From CAVRJC01 sp963721435 (GTDB taxonomy: Bacteria > Actinomycetota > Acidimicrobiia > IMCC26256 > DASPTH01): a stretch of 64,000 nt of DNA. Position 1 is the first letter of the stretch. Every line of letters begins with the position of its first letter. The notes under the pieces are model-generated. The model saw only the letters and a program-made list of their open reading frames with translations, did no database searches and was not told the DNA's origin. The stretch spans positions 496,001 to 560,000 of the forward strand of contig CAVRJC010000012.1 of the NCBI GenBank assembly GCA_963721435.1, in the 5' to 3' direction. The position numbers were made by a program, and so were the translations under genes. Positions 26,045 through 34,027 of this stretch are shown piece by piece.

Positions 26045-27055
26045 TTAGTGCCAGCCGAACGGGCCGAGCACGAAGTCGACGGCCTTCTGCACTGCGCTCC
26101 GGCCTGACGGCGCGAGCCCGGCGATCATCGAGTCGATCACCGCGGTGGGCGCGTCGGTCACGCACGTGTAAACGACGCCGTCGCGTTCCCACACGATCAC
26201 GTCGTCGCCGGGCTCGGTGTAGCGCCGCGCTTGGTGGCCGGCGATCTCGAAGCTCGTACCGCCCGCGGGAAGCGAGTTCCAGTCGAGCGTGCCTTGCTGC
26301 TCGCGGATCGAGACCGTGAACATCCCGTCGCTGTACGAGAGCTGCACGCTGTCCTTCCCGAGCTTCGTTGCCACGAGCACGTACCCACCGCCCGGCTCGC
26401 GCGGCGCGCGGTAGCCGTCGGGCACCGCGCTGGTCGCGGTGGCGCTCGACCGTTCCGACTTGGCCGTCGACGGCCCCGCGCCCACGGTGAGCGACGTGAA
26501 CTGGAGGGAGCGATCGAGGCGGCCGTTGGAACGGACCTCACGCGCGAGCAGGAGCCCGGTCTGCGTGTCGATCGCGAGCTTCTGCACCACACCCGTGGCA
26601 CTGCGGGACGCGACGACGGTCGTGGTGGGTCGCCCGGCGACCTCCGAGCCCGTGCGGGCCGTCAACGTCCACGCATGATCGGCTGCCGGCAGGTTCACGG
26701 GCGTCGGCGTGACGCCGACACTGGTCCAGCCCGACTTCCCGAGCACGTAGGTGGTCGCGCCGTAGTCGACGACATGGCCGGCCTCGGACACCACTTCGAT
26801 GGTGCCGTTCGTGCCACGGACGGTCACGGTCGCACGCTGCATCTTCTTGCCGTCGCGCCACGCGAGCTCGACGACACCGTCGAAGTCGTACGTGAGCGGT
26901 GCGTCACGCATCTGCTCGACGAGGCGCGCCGCGCTGCTGCTCGAGCCCCGTTCGGCCGCTCCCGATACGAATGGTGAGACCGCCCACGGGACCGCGACCA
27001 GCACGACGAGGGCGAGCGGGAGCAACCGCCAGCGCCGGGTCGACGGCGTGATCAT
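26045..27055 (-). CDS. RseB/MucB-like sigma-factor regulatory protein
   Basis: 336 residues: an N-terminal helix (LLPLALVVLVAVPWAVSPF) acting as signal or anchor, then two periplasmic-type domains. The first (PLTYDFDGVVELAW) resembles the LolA-like fold of RseB. The second, after a Ser/Thr linker, begins PDGYRAP and ends near FVLGPFGWH. RseB proteins bind the anti-sigma factor and gate its proteolysis. The ATG overlaps the anti-sigma stop (ATGA), which supports partnership. Assignment is from weak similarity plus context. Confidence 0.65.
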   Translation of the reverse strand: MITPSTRRWRLLPLALVVLVAVPWAVSPFVSGAAERGSSSSAARLVEQMRDAPLTYDFDGVVELAWRDGKKMQRATVTVRGTNGTIEVVSEAGHVVDYGATTYVLGKSGWTSVGVTPTPVNLPAADHAWTLTARTGSEVAGRPTTTVVASRSATGVVQKLAIDTQTGLLLAREVRSNGRLDRSLQFTSLTVGAGPSTAKSERSSATATSAVPDGYRAPREPGGGYVLVATKLGKDSVQLSYSDGMFTVSIREQQGTLDWNSLPAGGTSFEIAGHQARRYTEPGDDVIVWERDGVVYTCVTDAPTAVIDSMIAGLAPSGRSAVQKAVDFVLGPFGWH

Positions 27056-27582
27056 CGGCGCGGCCCCGAGACGACACCGACGGGCACGAGGCCGCTGATG
27101 GGATCAGCCGAATTCGAGGTGCTGGCACCGTGCTGAGTCGCGACCGCAGTCACGTTCGGCTTCACCGTGCGCTGCCCGGGCAGCGCGACGACCACGACCA
27201 CCGCGGCGACGGCCGCCGCCGCGCCCGCCACCCACGTGACGACGCGGCCTCGTCTCGTCCGCGTGCCGCGTCGGGTGCCGGGCGCGCGCGTGATCGGCAC
27301 CGCGGGCGCGACTTCGGCGGCCGGCGCTTCGATCTCGGCGTCCGTGTCGGCTTCGGCCTCCACGTGCGCGAGCACACGGTCCCAGAACCCTGGCGGCGCG
27401 TCGCGCGTCGGGAGCCCGCGCACGATGGTGCGTGCGGACTCCACTTCGCTGAGCTCGGCGCGCCACTCGGCGGAGGCCTCGAGGCGCGCCTCGACTGCGG
27501 CGCGCTCGTCGTCGGTCAGCTCTCCGTCGAGATAGGCGGAGAGCATGTCGAGCTCGAGGTCGAAGTCGCGTGCGTCGGTCAT
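27052..27582 (-). CDS. Transmembrane anti-sigma factor (RseA-like)
   Basis: 176 residues. The N-terminal helix bundle MLSAYLDGELTDDERAAVEARL is a classic anti-sigma domain, here without the zinc-binding His/Cys set. A Pro-rich linker, one membrane helix (VTWVAGAAAAVAAVVVVVAL) and a short outside tail follow. It should hold the sigma factor encoded just upstream until its cleavage. Gaps are eight bases from the sigma gene and a 4-base overlap with the RseB-like gene, so the three genes form an operon. Confidence 0.85.
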   Translation of the reverse strand: MTDARDFDLELDMLSAYLDGELTDDERAAVEARLEASAEWRAELSEVESARTIVRGLPTRDAPPGFWDRVLAHVEAEADTDAEIEAPAAEVAPAVPITRAPGTRRGTRTRRGRVVTWVAGAAAAVAAVVVVVALPGQRTVKPNVTAVATQHGASTSNSADPISGLVPVGVVSGPRR

Positions 27583-27589
27583 CGAGCGC

Positions 27590-28099
27590 TCACCCCGTCA
27601 CCCCATCCGCCGTCAACGCGGCTCGCAGCATCCGGCGCCCGCGGTGCAGGCGCGATCTCACGGTGCCGATCGGCACTCCGGTCGTTGCCGCGATTTGCTC
27701 GTAGGAGAGATCGCTCACGTCACAGAGCACCACCGGCACGCGGAACTCCTCGGGCAGCTCTTCGAGCGCGCGCTGGATCTCGGCCGAGAGCCCGGTGAAC
27801 ACCTCGTCGGCGGCGGGCGTCGGCGGCAGCACCGAGCCGGGATCGTCCGGGAGCGCGTCGGTGGGCCGGCGCTTGCGCCGCCGCATCTCGTCGAGGAACA
27901 CGTTTGTCACGATCCGAGCCAACCAGCCTTGGAGTGATCCGGGCTCGTAGCGCTCCAGGCCTCGCCGGACCCGTATGAGCGATTCCTGCACCAGATCCTG
28001 TGCGTCGTCGTCGTTGCCGGCCAGGCGGTAGGCCACTGTGTAGAGAAAGCGCCCGTGGTCGCGCGCGATCTCTTCCCAAGTGGGGATGCCGTCAGCCAT
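27590..28099 (-). CDS. sigE: ECF sigma factor (SigE-like)
   Basis: 169 residues with region 2 (GNDDDAQDLVQESLIRVRR and WLARIVTNVFLDEMRR) and region 4 (LPEEFRVPVVL ... IGTVRSRLHRGRRML). Length and the anti-sigma partner fit group-IV extracytoplasmic-function sigma factors. Together with htrA and tatA the cluster mirrors mycobacterial sigE. The start is ATG 28099; a TTG at 28105 would add only two residues. The sigE name is by context, not orthology proof. Confidence 0.8.
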   Translation of the reverse strand: MADGIPTWEEIARDHGRFLYTVAYRLAGNDDDAQDLVQESLIRVRRGLERYEPGSLQGWLARIVTNVFLDEMRRRKRRPTDALPDDPGSVLPPTPAADEVFTGLSAEIQRALEELPEEFRVPVVLCDVSDLSYEQIAATTGVPIGTVRSRLHRGRRMLRAALTADGVTG

Positions 28100-28174
28100 C
28101 GACAAGAACGACGCAGCGGGCAGGTGGGGTTCCCGGGCGATGCGGCACCCGGGGCAACAAGGTGACGGTTGGGG

Positions 28175-28345
28175 CTATTCGGCCGTCTTGGCTTCGCCGT
28201 CGGTCTGCTGCGGCTCTTCCGTGCCCTTCTTGAATTCCTTGCTCGCTTCGCCGAGGGAGCGGGCGAGCTTCGGGAGCCGCGTGCTGCCGAAGACGAGGAG
28301 GACGATCCCGAGGATGATCAGCAGTTCGGTCACACCGAGGTTCAT
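28175..28345 (-). CDS. tatA: Twin-arginine translocase TatA-type subunit
   Basis: A 56-residue gene: MNLGVTELLIILGIVLLVFG, then the amphipathic helix TRLPKLARSLGEASKEFKK, and an acidic tail. The FG-S-x-RLP hinge is typical of TatA/B. TatA forms the pore for export of folded proteins. Its position beside the SigE cluster parallels tatB in mycobacteria; the short length favours TatA over TatB. Confidence 0.88.
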   Translation of the reverse strand: MNLGVTELLIILGIVLLVFGSTRLPKLARSLGEASKEFKKGTEEPQQTDGEAKTAE

Positions 28346-28393
28346 GGAAGCAACCCTTTCGAAGGGACGACCCCAGGCTACTCCCGCCGGGGC

Positions 28394-29389
28394 TCACGGC
28401 CGCCCTCGCAGGGCGGTGGCGAGCAGTTCGACGTCGTCGGGATCCGTCACCGCGAACGGGACGGCACCGACGCCGAGTATGAGTGATTCGACGCCGAGGC
28501 TCTCCCAGATGACTGCCTGCTCGCGGACCTCGTCGACGGTGCCCACGAGATGGCCGACGCGCCAGTCGTCGAGGGTGACGCCGTCGAGCACTCCGGGCGG
28601 TGTGGTGGCACACAGCCGCTCGAACCGCTGCGCGAGGTCGCGCTCGTCCTCACCGCACAGCGCGTACAGGCCGAGCGAGCGCGTGACGCTCTCGGGGTCG
28701 CGGCCGCGGGCTTCACACGCACGGTCCAGCACGCTCGTACGCTCGCGGTAGGCGTCGACGGTCCATCCCCAGCAGGTGTTCCAGCCGTCGGCCAGCTCGG
28801 CGACCACATCGAGCAGCCGGTCACCCTTCCCGCCGACGAACATCGGCGGGCGCGGCTGCTGGAGCGCGGGCGGTGTGTTCACTGCGCCGTCGGCCGCGTG
28901 GTACGTGCCGTCGAAGGTGAACGGGCCGCCGCCGAGCAGGCCCGCGCACACGATGACCGCCTCGCGGAGCCGTGCGATCCGCGCCCCGGGGCTCGGCAAC
29001 GTCATGCCGATGGCCTCGTACTCGGGCTCGTACCAACCGGCGCCGATCCCGACGTCGAGCCGACCTCCGCTCAGCCGGTCGATGGTGGCAAGGCTCTTGG
29101 CCAGCACCGACGCAGGGCGGAACGCCTCGCACAGCACGAGCGTGCCGAGGCGGACGGTCGTCGTGACGCGCGCGAGGGCGCCGAGGGTCACGATCGGGTC
29201 GTATGCCCCGTGGCGCTCGTCCGATCCGCCGTACTTCGCGACATCGAGGAACAGGTGATCCGACAGCCACAGCGAGTCGTACCCGGCTCGCTCCGCGGTG
29301 CTCGCGTAGTCGACGATCGTGTCCCATCGCAGCGCCGACTCGCCCGCGACCGAGTAGTCGTACTGCGGGAGCGCCAGGCCGATCCGCAT
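28394..29389 (-). CDS. LLM-class (F420-dependent-type) oxidoreductase
   Basis: 331 residues, luciferase-like TIM barrel. MRIGLALPQYDY, LWLSDHLF, VRLGTLVLCEAFR and SGGRLDVGIGAGWYEPEYEA are family hallmarks. Such proteins use F420 or FMN; the SGGRLDVGIGAGW block is frequent in F420 enzymes. The substrate is unknown. ATG 29389 starts the conserved MRIG. A 50-base near-palindrome stands 36 bases upstream of this start. Confidence 0.85.
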   Translation of the reverse strand: MRIGLALPQYDYSVAGESALRWDTIVDYASTAERAGYDSLWLSDHLFLDVAKYGGSDERHGAYDPIVTLGALARVTTTVRLGTLVLCEAFRPASVLAKSLATIDRLSGGRLDVGIGAGWYEPEYEAIGMTLPSPGARIARLREAVIVCAGLLGGGPFTFDGTYHAADGAVNTPPALQQPRPPMFVGGKGDRLLDVVAELADGWNTCWGWTVDAYRERTSVLDRACEARGRDPESVTRSLGLYALCGEDERDLAQRFERLCATTPPGVLDGVTLDDWRVGHLVGTVDEVREQAVIWESLGVESLILGVGAVPFAVTDPDDVELLATALRGRP

Positions 29390-29424
29390 GGCGCGGAGGC
29401 TACCTGGCGCCCCTTCCCTTTCCT

Positions 29425-29474
29425 GAGCAAGTGTCAGTTGAGTGGGCCATGGCCACCTCGAGTGACACTTGCTC
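29425..29474. repeat. 50-base near-perfect palindrome in a divergent promoter region
   Basis: GAGCAAGTGTCA (29425-29436) and TGACACTTGCTC (29463-29474) are perfect 12-bp arms. The interior is also nearly symmetric around CCATGG, giving 21 of 25 matched pairs without a loop. It lies between the starts of the LLM gene and the formiminotransferase gene, so it could be an operator for both or a cruciform-forming repeat. Confidence 0.65.
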
Positions 29475-29498
29475 GGTGGGCGGGATACGTTCCGACTT

Positions 29499-30347
29499 GT
29501 GATCGAATGTGTGCCCAACGTGTCGGAAGGGCGTGACGAACGCGCCCTCGACTCGCTCGCGGCGGCGTGCGGGAGCTCGCTCCTCGATCTGCACGTCGAC
29601 GGCGACCATCACCGCTCGGTGCTCACGCTCGCGGGCCCCGGGGTCGACGACGCACCGCGCGCGGCGCGGGCGTTGGCCGTCGCGGCCGAAGAAGTGCTCG
29701 ATCTGACCGCGCACGACGGCGTGCATCCCCGCTTCGGCGCGCTCGACGTCGTGCCGTTCGTCGCGCTCGACGGGTCGTCGCCCGCGCACGCGACGATTGC
29801 GGCACGTGACTTCGCGGCATGGGTCGTCGACGCGCTCGGCGTCCCGGTGTTCCTCTACGGCGACGCGGATCCCGAGCGGCGCACGCTGCCCGACGCCCGA
29901 CGCGACGCCTTCATGCCGCGCGCACCCGATCTGGGCCCTTCGGCGCCGCACCCGACGCTGGGCGCGATCGCGGTGGGCGCGCGTCCCGTTCTCGTCGCGG
30001 TGAACTGCGAGCTCGCGTCGGCGGACCTCGCGCTCGCGCGCTCGATCGCGCACACGATCCGTGAGCGCGACGGCGGACTGCCGGGGGTGCGAGCGCTCGG
30101 GCTGATGCTCACGTCCCGCGGCCACGCACAGGTGTCGATGAACCTCGTCGCACTCGAACAGACCGGTCTCCAGCAGGCGTGCGAGACCGTACGAGATCTC
30201 GCAGGGCGCGTGAACGGGGAAGTCGCCCGGGTGGAGCTGGTCGGGCTCGTGCCCGCCGCCGAGCTCGCGCGCTGCGACCGCGAGTTCCTCGAATGGTCGG
30301 CGATCGGCCCCGATCAGACGATCGAGGCCCGCCTGGCGGGCCGGTGA
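29499..30347 (+). CDS. Glutamate formimidoyltransferase (FTCD N-terminal domain type)
   Basis: 282 residues. CVPNVSEGRDERALDSLAA opens the protein and DGVHPRFGALDVVPFVALDG carries the catalytic His region of formiminotransferases, which move the formimino group from formiminoglutamate to tetrahydrofolate in histidine breakdown. No cyclodeaminase domain is attached. GTG 29499 gives a start just before the conserved block. It is not next to other hut genes, so a folate or one-carbon role outside histidine use remains possible. Confidence 0.82.
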   Translation: MIECVPNVSEGRDERALDSLAAACGSSLLDLHVDGDHHRSVLTLAGPGVDDAPRAARALAVAAEEVLDLTAHDGVHPRFGALDVVPFVALDGSSPAHATIAARDFAAWVVDALGVPVFLYGDADPERRTLPDARRDAFMPRAPDLGPSAPHPTLGAIAVGARPVLVAVNCELASADLALARSIAHTIRERDGGLPGVRALGLMLTSRGHAQVSMNLVALEQTGLQQACETVRDLAGRVNGEVARVELVGLVPAAELARCDREFLEWSAIGPDQTIEARLAGR

Positions 30348-30351
30348 CGAC

Positions 30352-30672
30352 TCAGGCGCCGATGGCGTTCCGGCGGTCGAGGGCACGCTGACGACGGACC
30401 CGCCGGCGCTCGCGCTCCGACAGCCCGCCCCAGATCCCGAACTTCTCGCCGTGGGCGAGCGCGTACTCCAGGCAGTCGACCCGCACCTCGCAGCCCCTGC
30501 ACACCGCCTTGGCCTCCCGGGTGGAGGCGCCCCGCTCCGGGAAGAACAGGTCGGGGTCGACCCCGAGGCAGTTGGCTTCCTCCTGCCAGCGCCGCTCGTC
30601 GCTCCCGGAGAACCGGTGGGTGGCGACCAGGGCAGCAAGGCTCGAGGCCACAGGGCTCAGAGATTCGGGCAT
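30352..30672 (-). CDS. whiB2: WhiB2-like (WhmD-type) iron-sulfur regulator
   Basis: 106 residues. Cysteines in EEANCLG, CRGCEVRVDC (C-x2-C-x5-C). LEYALAHGEKFGIWGGLSERERRR is nearly the signature of WhiB2/WhmD, which co-controls septation and division genes in actinobacteria. ATG 30672 has a GAGGGAG ribosome site. The stop lies four bases from the convergent formiminotransferase stop. Confidence 0.85.
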   Translation of the reverse strand: MPESLSPVASSLAALVATHRFSGSDERRWQEEANCLGVDPDLFFPERGASTREAKAVCRGCEVRVDCLEYALAHGEKFGIWGGLSERERRRVRRQRALDRRNAIGA

Positions 30673-30915
30673 GCGCGAACTCCCTCGACTGGCGATCGGT
30701 TCCGGGGCCCGGAACGCCCCCAGAGGCGCTCCCGAAATCACCCGGTTGGAATTACAATGGTGTTACTATGCTCGGTTGTGGACCCGAGCGCAAGGGGTTT
30801 CTTGCTCGCGTCGGCTTCTTCCCCAGCCCCCGCACTGCCCCATCCCAGGGCGCAGCCGGGCGTCCGGGCACTTGGACCCTGCAGTGCCTCGGTCCATCAG
30901 CCGGGGTACCGCCCC

Positions 30916-31413
30916 ATGACTCCGCACGTGGAAGCCACCCTCGCCGACATCACCACCGAGCACGTCGACGCGATCGTCAACGCCGCCGACACGTCGCTCC
31001 TGGGCGGGGGCGGCGTCGACGGCGCCATCCACCGCGCCGCCGGCCCGTCGCTGCTGGAGGCCTGCCGCGAGCTGGGCGGCTGCGCGTTCGGCGACGCCAA
31101 GCCCACCCGCGGCTTCGACCTGCCGGCGAAATGGGTGATTCACACGGTTGGCCCGATCTGGGAGGGCGGCACGAGCGGCGAGGCCCGGCTCCTCGCCAGC
31201 TGCTACCGCCGCTGCCTCGAGGTCGCCGACGAGCTCGGCGCGGTCTCGATCGCGTTCCCCGCCATCAGCACCGGCGCCTACCGCTACCCGGTCACCGAGG
31301 CCACGAGGATCGCGGTCGAGACCGTCCGCACCACGATCAGCAGCGTGCAGCTCGTGCGGTTCGTGTGCTTCGACCCGGCGGTGCACGAGCGCTACGAGCG
31401 CGAGCTCAAGTAG
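30916..31413 (+). CDS. Macro-domain protein (MacroD-type ADP-ribosyl/O-acetyl-ADP-ribose hydrolase)
   Basis: 165 residues. DAIVNAADTSLLGGGGVDGAIHRAAG is followed by the substrate loop SIAFPAISTGAYRYP, the typical MacroD/YmdB layout. Such enzymes remove ADP-ribose from proteins or deacetylate O-acetyl-ADP-ribose. ATG 30916 begins the domain directly. The upstream 243 bases, shared with the divergent whiB2, are AT-richer near 30745-30775 and probably contain both promoters. Confidence 0.88.
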   Translation: MTPHVEATLADITTEHVDAIVNAADTSLLGGGGVDGAIHRAAGPSLLEACRELGGCAFGDAKPTRGFDLPAKWVIHTVGPIWEGGTSGEARLLASCYRRCLEVADELGAVSIAFPAISTGAYRYPVTEATRIAVETVRTTISSVQLVRFVCFDPAVHERYERELK

Positions 31414-31434
31414 CCCGCTTCCCGCGGCGAACGC

Positions 31435-33456
31435 TCAGCTGGCGCGGCGGCTCACGCGGCGTTGCTCGAGGAAGTCGACGAGCACGTAATTCCCGAGCGT
31501 GTCGGCGTTGGTGAAGAAGGCCCGACCGCCGTTGAGCTTCATCATGCGCTCGACGAACCCGCGGAGGTAGTAGCTCTCGTCGAGCATGAACGTGTTGATG
31601 CGCACGCCGTCGCGCGTGCAGCGCATCACTTCCTTCAACGTCTCTTCGATCGTGACCGGCGACGGCGGGTAGTGGAAGTAGGCCTCGCCCCCCTCGATGT
31701 GGGCGGTGGGCTCGCCGTCGGTGACCATGATGATCTGCTTGGTGCCGCTCTGACGGCTGAGCATGCGCCGCGCCAGGAGCAACGCGTGGTGCATGTTCGT
31801 GCCCCACTCGAAGTCCCAGCTCATCTCGGGCAGGAGCTCGGGCTTCACCTCACGCGCCGACGCGCCCGAAGCTCACGAGGCCGAAGTAGTCGCGCGGGTA
31901 CTGCGTGGTGATGAGCGCGTGCAGCGCCATCGCCACCTTCTTCGCCGGTAGGAAGTTGTCGCGCATCGGCATCGAGAGCGACACGTCGAGCAGCAGCACC
32001 GTGGCCGAGCGCGTGAGCATCTCCGTGCGCTCGACCTCGAAGTCGTCGGGCGACAGGCGCACCGGCGTGCCGGACCCGCCGCGCCAGATCGCGTTCTTCA
32101 CCGTCTCCTGCACGTTGAGATGGAACGGATCGCCGAACTCGTACGGCTTGTGGTCGTGCGCGTGCTCGTTGCCCGCGCCCGCTCGCTCCACCTCGTGACG
32201 GCCCGCACGGTCCTTCATCAGCTTGCGATAGAGGTCACTGAGCGCCTGGTTCCCGATGGCGCGGATCGCACGCGGCGTGAGCTCGAGCCGTCCTTCCTTC
32301 TGCTCGATGAGCCCGGCCTCTTCGAGCATCTTGGTGAGCTCGCGCAGGCGGTCGAGTGACCTCGCGGCATCGTCGCCCAGCAGCTCGCGGGCGCGGTCGA
32401 TGTCGACCTCGGCGAGCTCACCCGGTTGGGTGGCCGAGCGCAGGAGGTTCTCGAGGTCGTCGAGGTCTCCGAGCGTGTCGAGGAGGCCGGGCATCTGGCC
32501 GAACTGCAGCGGGTCGTCGCCACTGAACCGTTGCGAGCGTTGCCACGGCAGGTTCGGGAACGCGTTCTGCAGGTTGCGGCCGAGCTGGTCCATCTGCCAA
32601 CGGAGGTCCATGTCCTCGAGCAGCGACTCCGACAGCGCCATCAGCTGCGCGCGCTGCTCGGGCGTCATCGAGTTGAGGAGCTGCTGCATCTGCGCCATCG
32701 ACTGCGCCATCTGCTCGAGCAGCTCGTCGAGGTTCTGCGGGTTGCCCGGGAAGAACTCGCCGTGGCGCTCCATGAAGCCGTCGAAGTCGGGCTCCTCGCC
32801 GCGCTCGCGTTGCTCGAGCATCTGGTTGAGCTCCGAGAGCATGTCCTTGATCGCGGCCATGCGCTCCGGGGTCATGTTCTGCATGCCCTCGGACATCTGG
32901 TTGAAGTAGCTCTGCATCAACTGCTCCCGCAGCTGGTCCATCAGCTCTTCGAACCGCTGCCGCGCGGCGTCGTCCATGAACTCGTACTGCTGCAGCGCCT
33001 GCACCTTGCCCGCGAGATCGGGGGAAGCTCCTCGAGTTGACGGCGCTTCTCGTCGGCGGAGCCTTCGACGATCTCCTGCCGACGTTGGTCGCCCGAGCTG
33101 ATCGCGTCGTCGACGCGCCGGTCGATGCCCTCGCGCTCCATGTCGACGACTTCGTTGAGCTGGTCCGCGATGTCGTCGTACACGCCGCCGAGGTCGCGCG
33201 ACTCGAGCTCTTCGCGACGGCGGTCGCGCAGCTTCTGCATCATCTCGCGCAGGCCCATGAGCCGCTCGTCGTTGCGGTCGCGGAAGCCCTGCTGCATCAG
33301 GCGGCGCAGCGCGGCGTTGAGGTCGCCGTGGTAGAGGAGGTCGTCGCTCATCTCGGCAAGGAGCTGATCGGCGTCGAGATCGAAGCCGGTCTGGGTGCCA
33401 TCCCAGCGCGAATAGCGGTAACCGGGCTCACCCTGAAGGCGGCGGCGGAAGGGCAC
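31435..33456 (-). CDS. VWA-domain protein partner of a MoxR/ChlI-like ATPase, two frame breaks
   Basis: Once joined, about 675 residues. An N-terminal helical, Met/Gln/Glu-rich region (from MPFRRRLQGEPGYRYSRWDG) is followed by a C-terminal von Willebrand A domain with the MIDAS motif LLDVSLSMPMRD and VTDGEPTAH. Breaks occur near 33020, where CCCCC needs one more C to continue to DLAGKVQALQQYEF, and near 31860, where a GGG run needs one G fewer to continue to ASAREVKPELLPEM. Both are homopolymer events. VWA proteins of this type pair with AAA+ ATPases; such a gene lies 0.6 kb away on the same strand. Confidence 0.8.
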
Positions 33457-33541
33457 GAGCCCACGCTACCGGCTCACGGGAACTCGGTCAGGAGGCTCCC
33501 TCGACTCGCGCTCGACCGGCGACCCCGACAACAATGCATTC

Positions 33542-33949
33542 ATGTCGAGGCGACGCAAGCTCACGATCGCAGCGATCTCCCTCGCGGCCATCGTGTTGAT
33601 CGTCGGCGCCGCCGCCGCCATCGGACGCCCCAGCGCCGGGCCCGACCTCCCGAAGCCCAGCGCTTCGTTCTGCGAGGCCGCCGCGAAGTACGACAAGAAG
33701 CTCGGGACGCTCACGGGCAAGGACCGCTTCACCCGCCAGATCGAGCTCGTCCAGCCCATGGCCGATCACGCTCCGAAGGACATCAAGGCGGACGCGGAGC
33801 TGTTCCTCAGCGCCCTCGAGCGCCGCGCCAACGGCGACAAGTCGGTGGAGACGAACAAGAAGATCGAGCAGGCGATCAAGAACGTCAACCGTCGTGCCGT
33901 CGACGGCTGCGAGTTCTACAAGCAGCAGGTCGGCTCCGGCGGCATGTAG
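33542..33949 (+). CDS. Hypothetical membrane-anchored or secreted protein with two cysteines
   Basis: 135 residues. Basic N-terminus MSRRRK, then a hydrophobic helix (about 8-28) ending AAAAIG. The outside part is Lys/Asp-rich and helical, with two cysteines (about 44 and 123) suited to one disulfide. No lipobox. I do not recognise a family. It is divergent from the VWA gene by 85 bases and convergent with the AAA ATPase gene. Confidence 0.6.
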   Translation: MSRRRKLTIAAISLAAIVLIVGAAAAIGRPSAGPDLPKPSASFCEAAAKYDKKLGTLTGKDRFTRQIELVQPMADHAPKDIKADAELFLSALERRANGDKSVETNKKIEQAIKNVNRRAVDGCEFYKQQVGSGGM

Positions 33950-33958
33950 CGCAGCGCT

Positions 33959-34022
33959 TCTTCAGGTTTTGGCGTCGGTAAGGATCGCCAGAGGTACCCG
34001 GAGCGACGCCAAAACCGGAAGA
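33959..34022. terminator. Bidirectional terminator-like inverted repeat
   Basis: TCTTCAGGTTTTGGCGTCG (33959-33977) pairs with CGACGCCAAAACCGGAAGA (34004-34022), 18 of 19 positions, loop 26 bases. The A-run/T-run inside the arms and the position between convergent stops fit a terminator working in both directions. Confidence 0.65.
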
Positions 34023-34027
34023 GGGGG

